NCBI GenBank assembly: GCA_021732665.1
Contig: JAKFUL010000022.1
Span: forward strand, 1-64,000
DNA: 64,000 nucleotides
Reading direction: 5' to 3'
DNA from: Acetobacteraceae bacterium
Lineage (GTDB): Bacteria; Pseudomonadota; Alphaproteobacteria; Acetobacterales; Acetobacteraceae
Positions within the stretch are counted from its first letter, which is position 1, and the number at the start of each line of letters is the position of its first letter. Position numbers and translations under genes: made by a program. This document shows positions 1 through 8,735 of this stretch, one piece after another. The notes beneath the pieces were generated by a model. That model did no database searches and was not told the DNA's origin. It saw only the letters and a list, made by a program, of their open reading frames with translations.

Positions 1-159
1 CGGGCAGTCTCGCCACCGTGCGCCAGAGCGCAACATGTGCACGATCCCCGAGATCACGCGCCGGTCGTCCACCCGCCGCGCACCGCGTCGACCTCGCGGC
101 AAAAGCGGCTCGATCCGAGACCACTCCATTTCACTCAGCCAATACAACCCTTTGCGCAT
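1..159 (-). mobile_element. IS5-family transposase, N-terminal part (cut by window edge)
   Basis: The minus strand from the ATG at 159-157 reads as an open frame of 53 codons to the window edge. It begins MRKGLYWLSEMEW and continues with SRIEPLLP, ARRVDDRRVISG and RSGARWRDCP. This is the characteristic N-terminus of IS5-family (IS427-like group) transposases, whose first ORF often reads YWLSDEEW, then IEPHLP, then RRVDDRRVISGI. No frameshift or stop is visible in the 159 bases, so the copy may be intact beyond the edge. The left-hand end of the element should lie between 160 and 229, just before the stop of the NADH dehydrogenase gene. I could not fix the terminal inverted repeat because the other end is not in view. 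Confidence 0.85.
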
Positions 160-229
160 CCAAGGCCCTCCGCATGAGCCTTGGAATCACACAACATCGC
201 CGTGCCGCTACAACTATTGAGTACCGAGC

Positions 230-1555
230 CTAATGCAGCTTCACTCCCGGATCGGCCCGGTTCGACACCAGCCCCGCCAGCGTGCGCCAGATCGTGGGCG
301 CGCTGCCATGCAGCGCCGTCTGGTGCATCTTGTAGAGCGAGCGGTACATCAGCCGGGCGAACAGCCCCTCGATGAACATGCTCTTGCCGACAACGAAACC
401 CATCAGGCTGCCCACGGTGCTGTATTTGCCGAGGCTGACCAGCGAGCCGAAATCGCGATAGATGAAGGGTTCCAGGGGCTTGCCCGCCAGGATGCGGTCG
501 ATCTGGCCCAGCATGTGACTGGCCTGCTGATGCGCGGCCTGGGCGCGCGGCGGCACGGGCTGGGGAGACCCCTCGCGCGGGCAGGAAGCGCAGTCGCCCA
601 TGGCGAAGACATTCGGGTCACGCGTCGTCTGCAATGTGGGCAGCACCTGAAGCTGGTTGATGCGGTTGGTCTCCAGCCCATCCAGCTCATGCAGGAAGTC
701 CGGCCCCTTCACCCCGGCGGCCCAGACCGTCAGCTCGGCCGGGATGAAGCCGCCATCGGCCAGCACGATGCCATCCGCCCGCACCTCGGCCACCCGGGTG
801 CCGGCGCGCACCTCCACGCCCATCTTGGCCAGCAGGTCGGTTGTGGCCACCGAAATACGCTCCGGCAGCGCGGGCAGGATGCGCGGTGCCGCTTCGACCA
901 GCACAATGCGGATGTCCTTTTCCGGCTCGATATGGGTCAGGCCGAAGGAGACCACGGCGCGCACGGTGCGGTGCAACTCGGCCGCAAGCTCGGTGCCGGT
1001 GGCGCCGGCGCCGATGATGGCGACGTGAAGCTGGCCGGGCCGCACCGGCTCGGCCTGGGAATTGGCCCGCAGGCAGGCATTGACCAGGCGGCGGTTGAAG
1101 CGGCTGGCCTGGTCGGGCGTTTCCAGCGGAATGGCATGCGCGGCGGCGCCGGGCGTGCCGAAATCATTGGTGACCGAGCCGACCGAGATGATCAGCGTAT
1201 CATAGCCCAGGCGGCTGGCGGGGGTGATCTCGCGGCCCTCATCATCGAGCATCGGCCCCAGCAGCACCTCGCGCGCGCCACGGTCGAGGCCAACCATCTC
1301 GCCCAGCCGATACGTAAAATGGTGCCAATGCGCCTGGGCCAGGTAGTTCAGCTCATGCTGCGCCCGGTCCATCGAGCCCGCGGCCACGGCATGCAGCAGC
1401 GGCTTCCACAAATGGGTCCGCGCGCGCTCCACCAGGGTGACACTGGCGCGGCCGGCGCGGCCATGGGTGTTGCCCAGGCGGGTGGCCAGCTCCAGCCCCG
1501 CCGCGCCGCCGCCCACCACCACGATGCGGTGCGGCGTGTTGTCCGATCGATCCAT
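230..1555 (-). CDS. ndh: Type II NADH dehydrogenase (NAD(P)/FAD-dependent oxidoreductase)
   Basis: A 441-residue member of the NDH-2 family, which oxidises NADH and passes electrons to quinone at the inner membrane without pumping protons. The FAD-binding glycine motif GGGAAG is at residues 15-20. A second Rossmann motif for NADH, IGAGATGTEL, is at about 181-190. The FAD-contacting segment FAMGDCA is at 317-323. The C-terminal 100 residues contain the amphipathic, moderately hydrophobic stretch usual for membrane attachment. The length fits the family (about 400-450). It is transcribed away from the binding protein at 1673, so 1556-1672 should contain divergent promoters. An IS5-like element sits directly downstream of its stop codon. 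Confidence 0.88.
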   Translation of the reverse strand: MDRSDNTPHRIVVVGGGAAGLELATRLGNTHGRAGRASVTLVERARTHLWKPLLHAVAAGSMDRAQHELNYLAQAHWHHFTYRLGEMVGLDRGAREVLLGPMLDDEGREITPASRLGYDTLIISVGSVTNDFGTPGAAAHAIPLETPDQASRFNRRLVNACLRANSQAEPVRPGQLHVAIIGAGATGTELAAELHRTVRAVVSFGLTHIEPEKDIRIVLVEAAPRILPALPERISVATTDLLAKMGVEVRAGTRVAEVRADGIVLADGGFIPAELTVWAAGVKGPDFLHELDGLETNRINQLQVLPTLQTTRDPNVFAMGDCASCPREGSPQPVPPRAQAAHQQASHMLGQIDRILAGKPLEPFIYRDFGSLVSLGKYSTVGSLMGFVVGKSMFIEGLFARLMYRSLYKMHQTALHGSAPTIWRTLAGLVSNRADPGVKLH

Positions 1556-1672
1556 CCTGGAATTCCTTGTCTCGCCGCCTCTCTACGCTTCGTTTCGCGG
1601 CCGCAGAAGCGAAACCCCCATGGCCCTGCCCCGCATGATGCGGCAGGCTGCCCCGGTGGATGGAGTTTTCGC

Positions 1673-3154
1673 ATGCGCTTTCTTGCCGTTCTCTTCCTGC
1701 TCGCCGCGATTCCCGCCAGCGCGCAGACCCTGCGTGTGGGCATCGCCTCGGACCCCGATGTGCTGGACCCCACGCTGTCGCGCAGCGTCGCCGGGCGGCA
1801 GGTGTTTGCCGCGATGTGCGACAAGCTGCTGGAGATCGACGAGCAGGGCGCGCTGGTGCCGCAGCTCGCCACCGCCTGGGAATGGCAGGAGGGCGGCCGG
1901 GCGCTGCTGCTGACCTTGCGGCCCGGCCTGCGCTTCCATGATGGCGAGGCGCTGGATGCCGCGGCCGCCGTCTTCGGGCTGAACCGGCATTTGACGGCGC
2001 CCGGGTCCACCCGGCGGGGCGAGATGGGGCCGGTTTCGGCGGTGGAGGTGGCCGGGCCGCTTGCGCTGCGCATTCGCCTCAGCGAGCCCTTCGCGCCGCT
2101 CCTGGCGGCGTTGGCCGACCGTGCGGGCATGCTCGTCTCGCCCCGCACGCCGCCGGAGGCGCAGCAGGCCCCCGCCTGCGCCGGCCCCTTCCGCCTGACC
2201 CGGCGCGTGGCGCAGGACCGCATCGAGCTGGAACGTTTTTCAGAGTACTGGAACCCCGGCGCCATTCACTTTGAACGGGTGATCTACCGCCCGATCCCCG
2301 ACACCACGGTGCGCGCGGCCAATCTGCGCGCCGGCGGGCTGGAGGTGATCGAGCGGGTCGCGACCTCCGACCTCGACACCCTGGCCGCCGACCGAAGGGT
2401 GCGGGTGCTGGAGGGGCCGTCGCTGGCGGTCCACTACATCGCCATCAACATCGCCAATGGCGAGCGCGCGAACACGCCCCTGGGCCGCGACGCCCGGGTG
2501 CGGGCCGCGCTGGAAGCCGCGATCGACCGCGAAGTGCTGAACCGCGTCGCCTTCGAGGGCCGCTACCGCACCGCCAACCAGGCGACACCCCCCGGCCACC
2601 CGCACCACATCGCCGCCATCGCCACCCCCGGCCGCGATCTCGCCCGCGCCCGGGCGCTGTTGCGTGAGGCGGGGCTGGAACGGCTGCGCATCCGCCTCTC
2701 CGTGCCCGGCATCTCGGAATACACCCAGGCCGCCGAGGTCATCCAGGCGATGGCGGCCGAGGCCGGCATCACCATCGAAATCCAGGTGGTGGAAACCGCC
2801 ACCCTGCTCCGCCAATGGACCGCCGGCGATTTCGAGGCGCTGGTCATCCAATGGTCCGGCCGCACCGATGTCGATCAGAATTTGTGGAGCTTCAACGCCT
2901 GCGGCGAGAGCCTCAATGGCGGCCGCTACTGCTCGGCCGAGGCCGATCTGGCGCTACGCGAGGGCCGCACCAGCACCGACACTCCCACGCGCCTGGCCGC
3001 CTATGCCCGGGCCATGGAGGTCCTGTTGCGCGACCGCCCCTATATCTATCTGTGGCACCCCCGCAGCTTCTTCGCCGTGCGCGCGCCCCTGGAAGGGCTG
3101 CGCCTGATCCCCGATGGGCTGATCCGGGTGCAGGGGCTGCGCATGCGCGGTTGA
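1673..3154 (+). CDS. ABC transporter substrate-binding protein, family 5 (peptide/opine/nickel type)
   Basis: A 493-residue periplasmic binding protein of the SBP_bac_5 (DppA/OppA) type. The start chosen is the ATG at 1673, which gives a clean signal peptide ([17 protein letters not shown], cleavage before QTLRVG). The open frame extends far upstream but only as antisense of ndh. Family hallmarks are [12 protein letters not shown] near the mature N-terminus, then [24 protein letters not shown] and a C-terminal RPYIYLWHP segment. No permease or ATPase genes lie nearby, so it is an orphan binding protein. The ligand cannot be read from the sequence. The -35 box of the next operon overlaps its stop codon. 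Confidence 0.88.
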   Translation: MRFLAVLFLLAAIPASAQTLRVGIASDPDVLDPTLSRSVAGRQVFAAMCDKLLEIDEQGALVPQLATAWEWQEGGRALLLTLRPGLRFHDGEALDAAAAVFGLNRHLTAPGSTRRGEMGPVSAVEVAGPLALRIRLSEPFAPLLAALADRAGMLVSPRTPPEAQQAPACAGPFRLTRRVAQDRIELERFSEYWNPGAIHFERVIYRPIPDTTVRAANLRAGGLEVIERVATSDLDTLAADRRVRVLEGPSLAVHYIAINIANGERANTPLGRDARVRAALEAAIDREVLNRVAFEGRYRTANQATPPGHPHHIAAIATPGRDLARARALLREAGLERLRIRLSVPGISEYTQAAEVIQAMAAEAGITIEIQVVETATLLRQWTAGDFEALVIQWSGRTDVDQNLWSFNACGESLNGGRYCSAEADLALREGRTSTDTPTRLAAYARAMEVLLRDRPYIYLWHPRSFFAVRAPLEGLRLIPDGLIRVQGLRMRG

Positions 3155-3180
3155 CGCCCGGCCCCGCTCTTCCCTATACA
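3151..3180 (+). promoter_or_regulatory. Sigma70-like promoter of the rpmH operon
   Basis: TTGACG at 3151-3156 and TATACA at 3175-3180 are separated by 18 bases. Each is a near-consensus sigma70 box. The -35 box overlaps the TGA stop codon (3152-3154) of the preceding binding protein gene. It lies about 70 bases upstream of rpmH, which also has a strong ribosome binding site, AGGAG at 3236-3240, eight bases before its GTG start. This is the obvious promoter for rpmH-rnpA-yidD-yidC-engB. Confidence 0.7.
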
Positions 3181-3248
3181 CCCGCTCCCACCCGAGGCGC
3201 CGCGTGCGCCCCGGCAATAACCTATTCGCCTATGCAGGAGTTTTCCCC

Positions 3249-3383
3249 GTGAAGCGCACCTATCAGCCCTCCAAGCTCGTCCGGAAGCGCCGGCACGGTT
3301 ATCGCGCCCGGATGGCGACCGTGGGTGGCCGCAAGGTCGTGGCGAACCGCCGCGCCAAGGGCCGCGCCAAGCTCACGGCCTGA
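3249..3383 (+). CDS. rpmH: 50S ribosomal protein L34
   Basis: A 44-residue very basic protein starting at the GTG at 3249. It begins [17 protein letters not shown] and ends GRAKLTA, the invariant L34 pattern (KRTxQPSxxxRxRxHGFxxRM, then NRRAKGRxxL). L34 is a component of the large ribosomal subunit. The length is exactly that of the bacterial family (44-46). An AGGAG site eight bases upstream supports the GTG start. It is the first gene of a conserved operon and is followed after five bases by rnpA, the standard arrangement. Confidence 0.97.
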   Translation: MKRTYQPSKLVRKRRHGYRARMATVGGRKVVANRRAKGRAKLTA

Positions 3384-3388
3384 ACGCC

Positions 3389-3736
3389 ATGGCCGGCCAG
3401 GCCCGGCTTTCGAGACTGAAAAAGCGTACCGAGTTCCTGGCTGTCGCCGGCCGGGGGCGCAAGTATGCCCGTGGGTCCTTGCTGGTACAGGCGCTGGCGG
3501 GGACCGAAGGCCCGATCCGCCTGGGCTTCACCGCCACCAAGAAGCTGGGCAATGCCGTGGTGCGCAACCGCGCCAAGCGACGGATGCGCGCGGCTGCCCG
3601 GCTGGAGTTCTCCGCCGCCGCCCCTGCCGGCTACGACATCGTGCTGGTGGCGCGGGAGGCGATCCGCAAAAACAGTTTTTCGCAGCTGCGGGCGGATTTC
3701 CGCGCGGCGCTGGACAGACTGGGCGTGCCGCTGTGA
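3389..3736 (+). CDS. rnpA: Ribonuclease P protein component
   Basis: A 115-residue basic protein, the protein subunit of RNase P, which removes 5' leaders from pre-tRNAs together with the RNA subunit. The N-terminus LKKRTEFLAV is typical. The RNR signature is present as KKLGNAVVRNRAKRRMRAAAR at about residues 51-71 (conserved GxAVxRNRxKRRxRE). It follows rpmH by five bases and overlaps yidD by four bases (GTGA), so the three genes are probably translated in a coupled manner. Confidence 0.95.
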   Translation: MAGQARLSRLKKRTEFLAVAGRGRKYARGSLLVQALAGTEGPIRLGFTATKKLGNAVVRNRAKRRMRAAARLEFSAAAPAGYDIVLVAREAIRKNSFSQLRADFRAALDRLGVPL

Positions 3737-3993
3737 GTTTCACGCGATTGCAACACGGCCAGCGCTCCCCCGCCGTGCTGGTCTTGCGGGGCGCGATCCG
3801 CACTTATCAATACACGCTCAGGCCTTTCATCGGCGCGCATTGCCGGCATTACCCCAGTTGTTCGGAATACGCGCTGGAAGCGCTCTCGACTCACGGCGCG
3901 ATTCGCGGCACGGGGCTTGCGGCGGGGCGGATATTGCGCTGCAACCCGTGGCACAAGGGGGGGTACGATCCCGTTCCCCCCGCCCGCTCCTGA
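3733..3993 (+). CDS. yidD: Membrane protein insertion efficiency factor YidD
   Basis: An 86-residue protein starting at a GTG that overlaps the rnpA stop (GTGA at 3733-3736). The family pattern is clear: YQYTLRPFIGAHCRHYPSCS, with the conserved cysteines CRxxPSCSxYA, then AIRGTGLAAGRILRCNPW and HKGGYDPVP. YidD is a small peripheral protein at the inner membrane that assists YidC/Sec-dependent insertion. Its location between rnpA and yidC is the conserved one. Longer upstream extensions of this frame only shadow rnpA. Confidence 0.94.
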   Translation: MSFTRLQHGQRSPAVLVLRGAIRTYQYTLRPFIGAHCRHYPSCSEYALEALSTHGAIRGTGLAAGRILRCNPWHKGGYDPVPPARS

Positions 3994-4024
3994 AACTGCC
4001 AGACACTCGATTGTAACGGACATC

Positions 4025-5752
4025 ATGGACCAGAAGCGTCTGCTGGCGGCGATCGCCATCTCCATCGGCATCCTGCTGGTGTTCGATGTGTACAACCGCG
4101 CCAACGCGCCGCCGCCCGCGCCGGTCACGGCCCAGGCGCCGGCTCCCAGCGCCGCCGTGCCCGCGCCGAGCGCCACCGCGCTGGGGGATACGGCGGTTAC
4201 CGCCGCCCCGGATGCGGCGCTGCCGCCGGCCAGGCGCGTGGCGGTGGACAATACCCGCATCGAGGGCAGTATCTCCGCCCGCGGCCTGCAGCTCGATATG
4301 GTGACGCTGCGCGACTATAACGAGACGGTGCAGCCGGGCTCCGCGCTGGTGCGCCTGTTCAACCCGCGTGGCCGGGCGGATGGCTATTTCGCCCAATGGG
4401 GCTGGACCGCGGCCGACAATCGCACCCGCGTGCCGGACAACAACACCGATTGGACGGTGACCGGCGGGCCGCTCGCGCCCAATGCACCGGTGGTGTTCGA
4501 ATGGGACAATGGCCAGGGCCAGGTCTTCGAGGCCGAGATGCGGCTGGACGCCAACTACATGGTCAGCGTGGTGCAGCGCGTGCGCAACAACGCGGCGGAG
4601 GCGGTCACGGTGCTGCCCTGGGCCCGCATCCGGCGCGAACGCACACCGCAGGTCGCAGGCTTCTTCATCCTGCATGAAGGCTATGTCGGCGTGCTGGACG
4701 GCCGGCTGACCGAGGTCACCTACGATGCCGGCAAGAAGGAGGCCACAACCCGCCGCGGCCCCGCCTTCGAGGGCGAGAGCACCGGCGGCTGGGCCGGCTT
4801 CACCGACAAATACTGGCTGACGGCGCTGATGCCGCAGGACCCCAACACCCGCCTTCGCCACAGCTTCCGGCACATCAGCGACAATGGCGTGGATCGCTGG
4901 CAGTCCGATATCGCCCCCACCGCGCCGCAACTTGTGGCGCCCGGCGCCAGTGGCGAACTTGCCAGCCGGCTCTTCGCCGGTGCGAAGGAAGTCCATCTGC
5001 TCGATGCCTATCGCCAGACCCTGAGTATCCAGGATTTCGACAAGGCGATCGATTTCGGCTGGTTCTACTTCATCACCAAGCCGTTCTTTTACGCCATCGA
5101 CTGGCTGTTCAAGTTCACCGGGAATTTCGGGGTGGCGATCCTGATCTTCACCTTTGCGCTCAAGCTCGCTTTCCTGCCCCTGGCGAACAAGGCCTATGTT
5201 TCCATGGCCGGCATGAAGGTGCTGGGGCCAAAGATGACCGAGCTGCGCGAGCGCCACAAGGACGACCCGCAGGCGCTGCAACGCGAGATGATGGCGCTCT
5301 ACAAGGCCGAGAAGATCAACCCCGCCTCGGGCTGCCTGCCCATCCTGCTGCAGATTCCGGTGTTCTTCGCGCTGTACAAGGTGCTGTTCGTCACCATCGA
5401 AATGCGGCACGCGCCGTTCTTCGGCTGGATCCTCGACCTTTCGGCGCCCGATCCGACCAACCTGTTCAACCTCTTCGGGCTCATCCCCTTCGAGCCGCCG
5501 GCCTTCTTCCATCTTCCCGCCTGGGCGCTGATCATGGGCGTGACCATGTACTTCCAGCAGAAGCTGAACCCGCAGCCGCCCGACCCGATCCAGGCAAAAA
5601 TCTTCCAGTGGATGCCGGTGATCTTCACCTTCATGCTGGCCAGCTTCCCGGCCGGCCTGGTGATCTACTGGTCCTGGAACAACCTGCTCTCCATGGCCCA
5701 GCAATGGTGGATCATGCGCAAGTATGAGCGCAAGAAAGCATTGAAGGCCTGA
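4025..5752 (+). CDS. yidC: Membrane protein insertase YidC
   Basis: A 575-residue inner-membrane insertase of the Oxa1/Alb3/YidC family. The start is the ATG at 4025 (MDQKRLLAAIAISIGILLVFDVYNR), which places the first transmembrane helix at residues 6-24. A proline/alanine-rich linker follows, then the large periplasmic beta domain (about 70-350). The conserved C-terminal insertase core has several helices, including a KINPASGCLPILLQIPVF segment and YWSWNNLLSMAQQWWIMRKY at the end. The Gram-negative type length is normal. Its TGA overlaps the ATG of engB. Confidence 0.95.
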   Translation: MDQKRLLAAIAISIGILLVFDVYNRANAPPPAPVTAQAPAPSAAVPAPSATALGDTAVTAAPDAALPPARRVAVDNTRIEGSISARGLQLDMVTLRDYNETVQPGSALVRLFNPRGRADGYFAQWGWTAADNRTRVPDNNTDWTVTGGPLAPNAPVVFEWDNGQGQVFEAEMRLDANYMVSVVQRVRNNAAEAVTVLPWARIRRERTPQVAGFFILHEGYVGVLDGRLTEVTYDAGKKEATTRRGPAFEGESTGGWAGFTDKYWLTALMPQDPNTRLRHSFRHISDNGVDRWQSDIAPTAPQLVAPGASGELASRLFAGAKEVHLLDAYRQTLSIQDFDKAIDFGWFYFITKPFFYAIDWLFKFTGNFGVAILIFTFALKLAFLPLANKAYVSMAGMKVLGPKMTELRERHKDDPQALQREMMALYKAEKINPASGCLPILLQIPVFFALYKVLFVTIEMRHAPFFGWILDLSAPDPTNLFNLFGLIPFEPPAFFHLPAWALIMGVTMYFQQKLNPQPPDPIQAKIFQWMPVIFTFMLASFPAGLVIYWSWNNLLSMAQQWWIMRKYERKKALKA

Positions 5753-6408
5753 TGGGACTACTCGAAGCCCGGGACGATGAGGAAAGGGCGGCACTGGTAG
5801 AGACGGGTCGGCTGCTCTTCGCCCAATCCTGCGAGTTCTTCTTCGCCGCGCAACGCATCGACCAGCTGCCGCCGCCCGGCCTGCCGGAGGTGGCGCTGTG
5901 CGGTCGCTCCAATGTCGGCAAATCCTCGCTGATCAATGCGCTGGTCGGGCACAACGCCCTGGCCCGGGTGTCGCACACGCCCGGCCGCACCAAGCAGCTC
6001 AACTTCTTCAATCTCGGCGACCGGCTCGGCCTCGTCGACATGCCGGGCTATGGCTATGCCCAGGCGGCAAAGGCGGTGAAGGAGGATTGGCAGGGGCTGA
6101 TGTTCGATTTCTTGCGCGGGCGGCCAACCTTGCGGCGGGTGCTGCTGCTGCTCGATGCGCGGATCGAGACCAAGGCCAGCGACGAGGCGGCCATGGGCCT
6201 GCTGAACGAGGCCGCGGTGGGCTTCCAGATCGTGCTGACCAAGGCCGATGACGCCAAGCCCTATTGGCTGAAGGAGCGCCAGGCGCAGGCCCAGGCGCTG
6301 GCCCGCAAGCACACCGCCGCCCATCCGCTGGTCATCACCACCAGCAGCGAGAAGGGCACGGGCATCGCCGATCTGCGCGCCGAGCTGGCGACGCTGGCGC
6401 TGCCCTGA
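5752..6408 (+). CDS. engB: Ribosome biogenesis GTP-binding protein EngB/YihA
   Basis: A 218-residue TRAFAC-class GTPase needed for large-subunit assembly. Motifs: G1 CGRSNVGKSSLINAL (about residues 45-59), a T-rich G2 in HTPGRTKQLNFF, G3 DMPGYGYA, G4 LTKADD and a late G5-like TTSSEKGTG. The N-terminal EARDDEERAALVETG extension precedes the core. The ATG overlaps the yidC stop by one base (TGATG). It is the last gene of the rpmH operon and ends tail to tail with the molybdopterin gene on the other strand. Confidence 0.94.
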   Translation: MGLLEARDDEERAALVETGRLLFAQSCEFFFAAQRIDQLPPPGLPEVALCGRSNVGKSSLINALVGHNALARVSHTPGRTKQLNFFNLGDRLGLVDMPGYGYAQAAKAVKEDWQGLMFDFLRGRPTLRRVLLLLDARIETKASDEAAMGLLNEAAVGFQIVLTKADDAKPYWLKERQAQAQALARKHTAAHPLVITTSSEKGTGIADLRAELATLALP

Positions 6409-6415
6409 TCAGGGC
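6402..6415. terminator. Palindrome covering two convergent stop codons
   Basis: GCCCTGATCAGGGC is a perfect 14-base palindrome. Its centre TGATCA supplies the TGA stop of engB on the plus strand (6406-6408) and the TGA stop of the molybdopterin gene on the minus strand (6411-6409). It could fold into a short hairpin on either transcript, but no T-run follows on either side. A bidirectional terminator role is therefore only a suggestion. Confidence 0.3.
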
Positions 6416-8058
6416 TTGTTGAAGCCGGGCGCCGTCTTCAGCGCCTCGGTCGTGTCGAAGTCGCGCAGCACCGAATCATCGGGCATTTCCACCTCCACCA
6501 GCCGCGCGGCATGCAGCGCGGCCAGGTGGCGGGCGCCGACATCGCCGGTCACCATCATCATCGCCGGCAGGAATTCGCGCGCCCACAGCATGGGGTTGCC
6601 CTGCTTGCCGCGGAAGGTGGGCTGGACGATGGCGCGTCCTCCCTCCGGGTCGAAGGCGCTCATCACCCGGTCCATCATCGCGCCGGTGACCAGCGGCATG
6701 TCGCCCAGGCAGATCATCACGCCGTCGATGCCCTCGGGCAGCGCGGCCAGGCCGGCCTTGAGGCTGGCGGAGAGGCCTTGGGCGTAATCCTCGGCATGGG
6801 CGAAGATGACGCCGCGGCCGGCCAACGCTTCCTCGACCCGGTCGCGCTCATGTCCCGTCACGACGATGACCGGGCGCGCCTGGCTGGCCAGCGCCTGGTC
6901 CACCACCCGGGCCACCATGGCCGTGCCCTTGTTGTCGCTGACCAGCAGCTTGTTCAAGGGCGCCATGCGGCGGGAGCGGCCGGCGGCCAGCACGAGTGCG
7001 GCCACCTGCCGGGCACGGCGCGGCGCATGGGCGGGCGGCGGGGTCAGCGGCGCCTTTTCGCGCGGCAGCGGGCGGACATCGATCTCCTTCAGCAGCCCGC
7101 CCACACCCATGCCCATCACTTCGCGCGCGGTCACCTCCAGCCCGGCGAACAGCCTGGCCAGCACCCAATCGAAGCCGTTCAGCTTGGGGCTGCGGGCGCA
7201 GCCGGGCAGGACGAGAGCCGGGATGTCGCCGATCGCGCCCAGGCAGATCAGGTTGCCCGGGTCCACCGGCATGCCGAAATGGGTGATCGTGCCGCCGGCG
7301 CGGATGATGGCCGCCGGCGCCACATCGCGCCGGTCCACCACCGCCGAGGCGCCGGCGACCAGCAGCATATCCGCCCCCTGCTTGCGCAGGCGGGACAGGG
7401 CATCGGCGATGGCCGGCGTCTCATGCCTGACCCGCTCCACTGGCAGCATGGAGCCTTGCAGCGCCTCGATGCGCGCGCCGGTGACTTCGGCCGCGCCCTC
7501 CATGGCGCTTTCCTTCTGCCCCGGCAATTCGCTGACCACGAGGCCAACCTTGAGCGGGCGCAGCGGCAGGATGCGCAGCAGCGGCCGGCCCGCGCCGCGC
7601 AGCATCGCCTCGGCCACCGCCAGCACCGGGCCGGGCACCGCGAAGGGGATGATCTTGATGGTGGCCAGCATCTCCCGCGCCGTGACCAGCGTGTGGTTGG
7701 GCAGGGTGGCGATGGTGATGCTTTCGTCCAGCGCGTTCAGGCGGTCTATCGCGGCCGTGTCGAGCACCAGCAGGCCGGGGGCATCGGCGAGGAGGTTGAC
7801 GCGGCCGGTGGCGGCGCGCGAGCGCGCCAGCAGCGGCGCCATGATGGCCTGGGCGAGGCGCTCGGCCGCCTCATCCTCCGGCACGTCGCCGGGCTGCATG
7901 GTGGCGGCGATCACCTCGCGGATATTGGCGGCTTTCAGCGCCTCCAACTCGGCCTCCTGCAGCGCCGTGCCCTTCTTGATGACGCGGCCGGGCAGCCGGA
8001 TGGTGTGGGCCAGGACGGCGCCGCGCGCCTCGTCCAGGGGGGTCGGGCCGAACTTCAC
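6409..8058 (-). CDS. Molybdopterin-binding / NTP-transferase fusion (MoeA-MogA-like plus MocA-like)
   Basis: A 549-residue two-domain protein. Residues about 165-320 form a MoaB/MogA/MoeA-like molybdopterin-binding domain (VGLVVSELPG, then KQGADMLLVAGASAV and GAIGDIPALVLPG). Residues from 352 form a nucleotidyltransferase of the MobA/MocA type (LVLAAGRSRRM at 356-365, then ICLGDMPLV near 455). Such fusions accompany molybdenum hydroxylases whose cofactor is molybdopterin cytosine dinucleotide, so cytidylyl transfer is the likely activity. The GTG start (8058) overlaps the upstream xdhC-like stop (GTGA). It is the last gene of the cox-type maturation operon. Confidence 0.85.
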   Translation of the reverse strand: MKFGPTPLDEARGAVLAHTIRLPGRVIKKGTALQEAELEALKAANIREVIAATMQPGDVPEDEAAERLAQAIMAPLLARSRAATGRVNLLADAPGLLVLDTAAIDRLNALDESITIATLPNHTLVTAREMLATIKIIPFAVPGPVLAVAEAMLRGAGRPLLRILPLRPLKVGLVVSELPGQKESAMEGAAEVTGARIEALQGSMLPVERVRHETPAIADALSRLRKQGADMLLVAGASAVVDRRDVAPAAIIRAGGTITHFGMPVDPGNLICLGAIGDIPALVLPGCARSPKLNGFDWVLARLFAGLEVTAREVMGMGVGGLLKEIDVRPLPREKAPLTPPPAHAPRRARQVAALVLAAGRSRRMAPLNKLLVSDNKGTAMVARVVDQALASQARPVIVVTGHERDRVEEALAGRGVIFAHAEDYAQGLSASLKAGLAALPEGIDGVMICLGDMPLVTGAMMDRVMSAFDPEGGRAIVQPTFRGKQGNPMLWAREFLPAMMMVTGDVGARHLAALHAARLVEVEMPDDSVLRDFDTTEALKTAPGFNKP

Positions 8059-8735
8059 CCGCGTTTGCTCAATGCCGCGCCGCGGCGGGTGGCCACGATC
8101 TCGGCCACGATGGACAGCCCGATCTCGGCCGCCGTCACCGCCTTGATGTCGAGACCGATGGGGGCACGGATGCGGGCCAGGGATTCGGGGGAATGGCCCA
8201 GCTCGCCCAGCCGCTCCAACCGCCGGGCATGGGTTTTCCGGCTGCCCAGGGCGCCGATGTAGAAGGCAGGCGAACGCAGCGCCGCGTCCAGCGCCGGGTC
8301 GTCGATCTTGGGGTCATGCGTGAGGGTGACGATGGCGGTGCGGGTGTCGGGGGCCAGCTGCGCCATGGCGTCATCGGGCCATTCCCGGTTGATCTCGACG
8401 CCGGGCAGGCGCTCTTCGGTGGCGAAGGCGCGGCGTGGGTCGATGACGGTGATGGCGAAGCCCAGGCCCTGGGCCATGGGCAGCATGGCCTGGGCGGCGT
8501 GCACCGCGCCCACGATCAACAGGCGTAGCGGCGGGTTGTGGGGGTGGATGAACCAGTTGTCGTGGTTCGCGGTCTTGTCCGCCTCGATGGCGGCGGCGGC
8601 GGCTTCGGCCAGGCCCGCGGGCATGTCGTCATCGGGGGCCAGAAGCTGCGCGCCATCGGGCATGCGGGTGCAGACCGCCACCGGCAGCTTCGCCGCCCGC
8701 GCCGCCTGCAACCTGGCCAGAAATTCCGGGGTCAA
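8055..8735 (-). CDS. XdhC family protein, C-terminal Rossmann domain (CoxF-like)
   Basis: The 226-residue product contains the XdhC Rossmann domain: RLLIVGAVHAAQAMLPMA, then GFAITVIDPRRAFAT and THDPKIDDPAL, YIGALGSRKTHARR and a terminal GLDIKAVTAAEIGLSIVAEIVA. XdhC-like proteins hand matured, sulfurated molybdenum cofactor to xanthine-dehydrogenase-type enzymes. The frame opens at 8792, but the first 19 codons overlap the previous gene. I prefer the TTG at 8735, which overlaps the preceding TGA (TTGA at 8735-8732). That gives an N-terminus reading LTPEFLARLQAAR. It is separated from its usual N-terminal partner domain, which is the next gene upstream. Confidence 0.8.
   Translation of the reverse strand: MTPEFLARLQAARAAKLPVAVCTRMPDGAQLLAPDDDMPAGLAEAAAAAIEADKTANHDNWFIHPHNPPLRLLIVGAVHAAQAMLPMAQGLGFAITVIDPRRAFATEERLPGVEINREWPDDAMAQLAPDTRTAIVTLTHDPKIDDPALDAALRSPAFYIGALGSRKTHARRLERLGELGHSPESLARIRAPIGLDIKAVTAAEIGLSIVAEIVATRRGAALSKRG

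Noticed and set aside
233-1672. Long plus-strand N-terminal extension of the binding protein
   Set aside because: It is antisense to ndh and low in complexity. The signal peptide at 1673 marks the true start.
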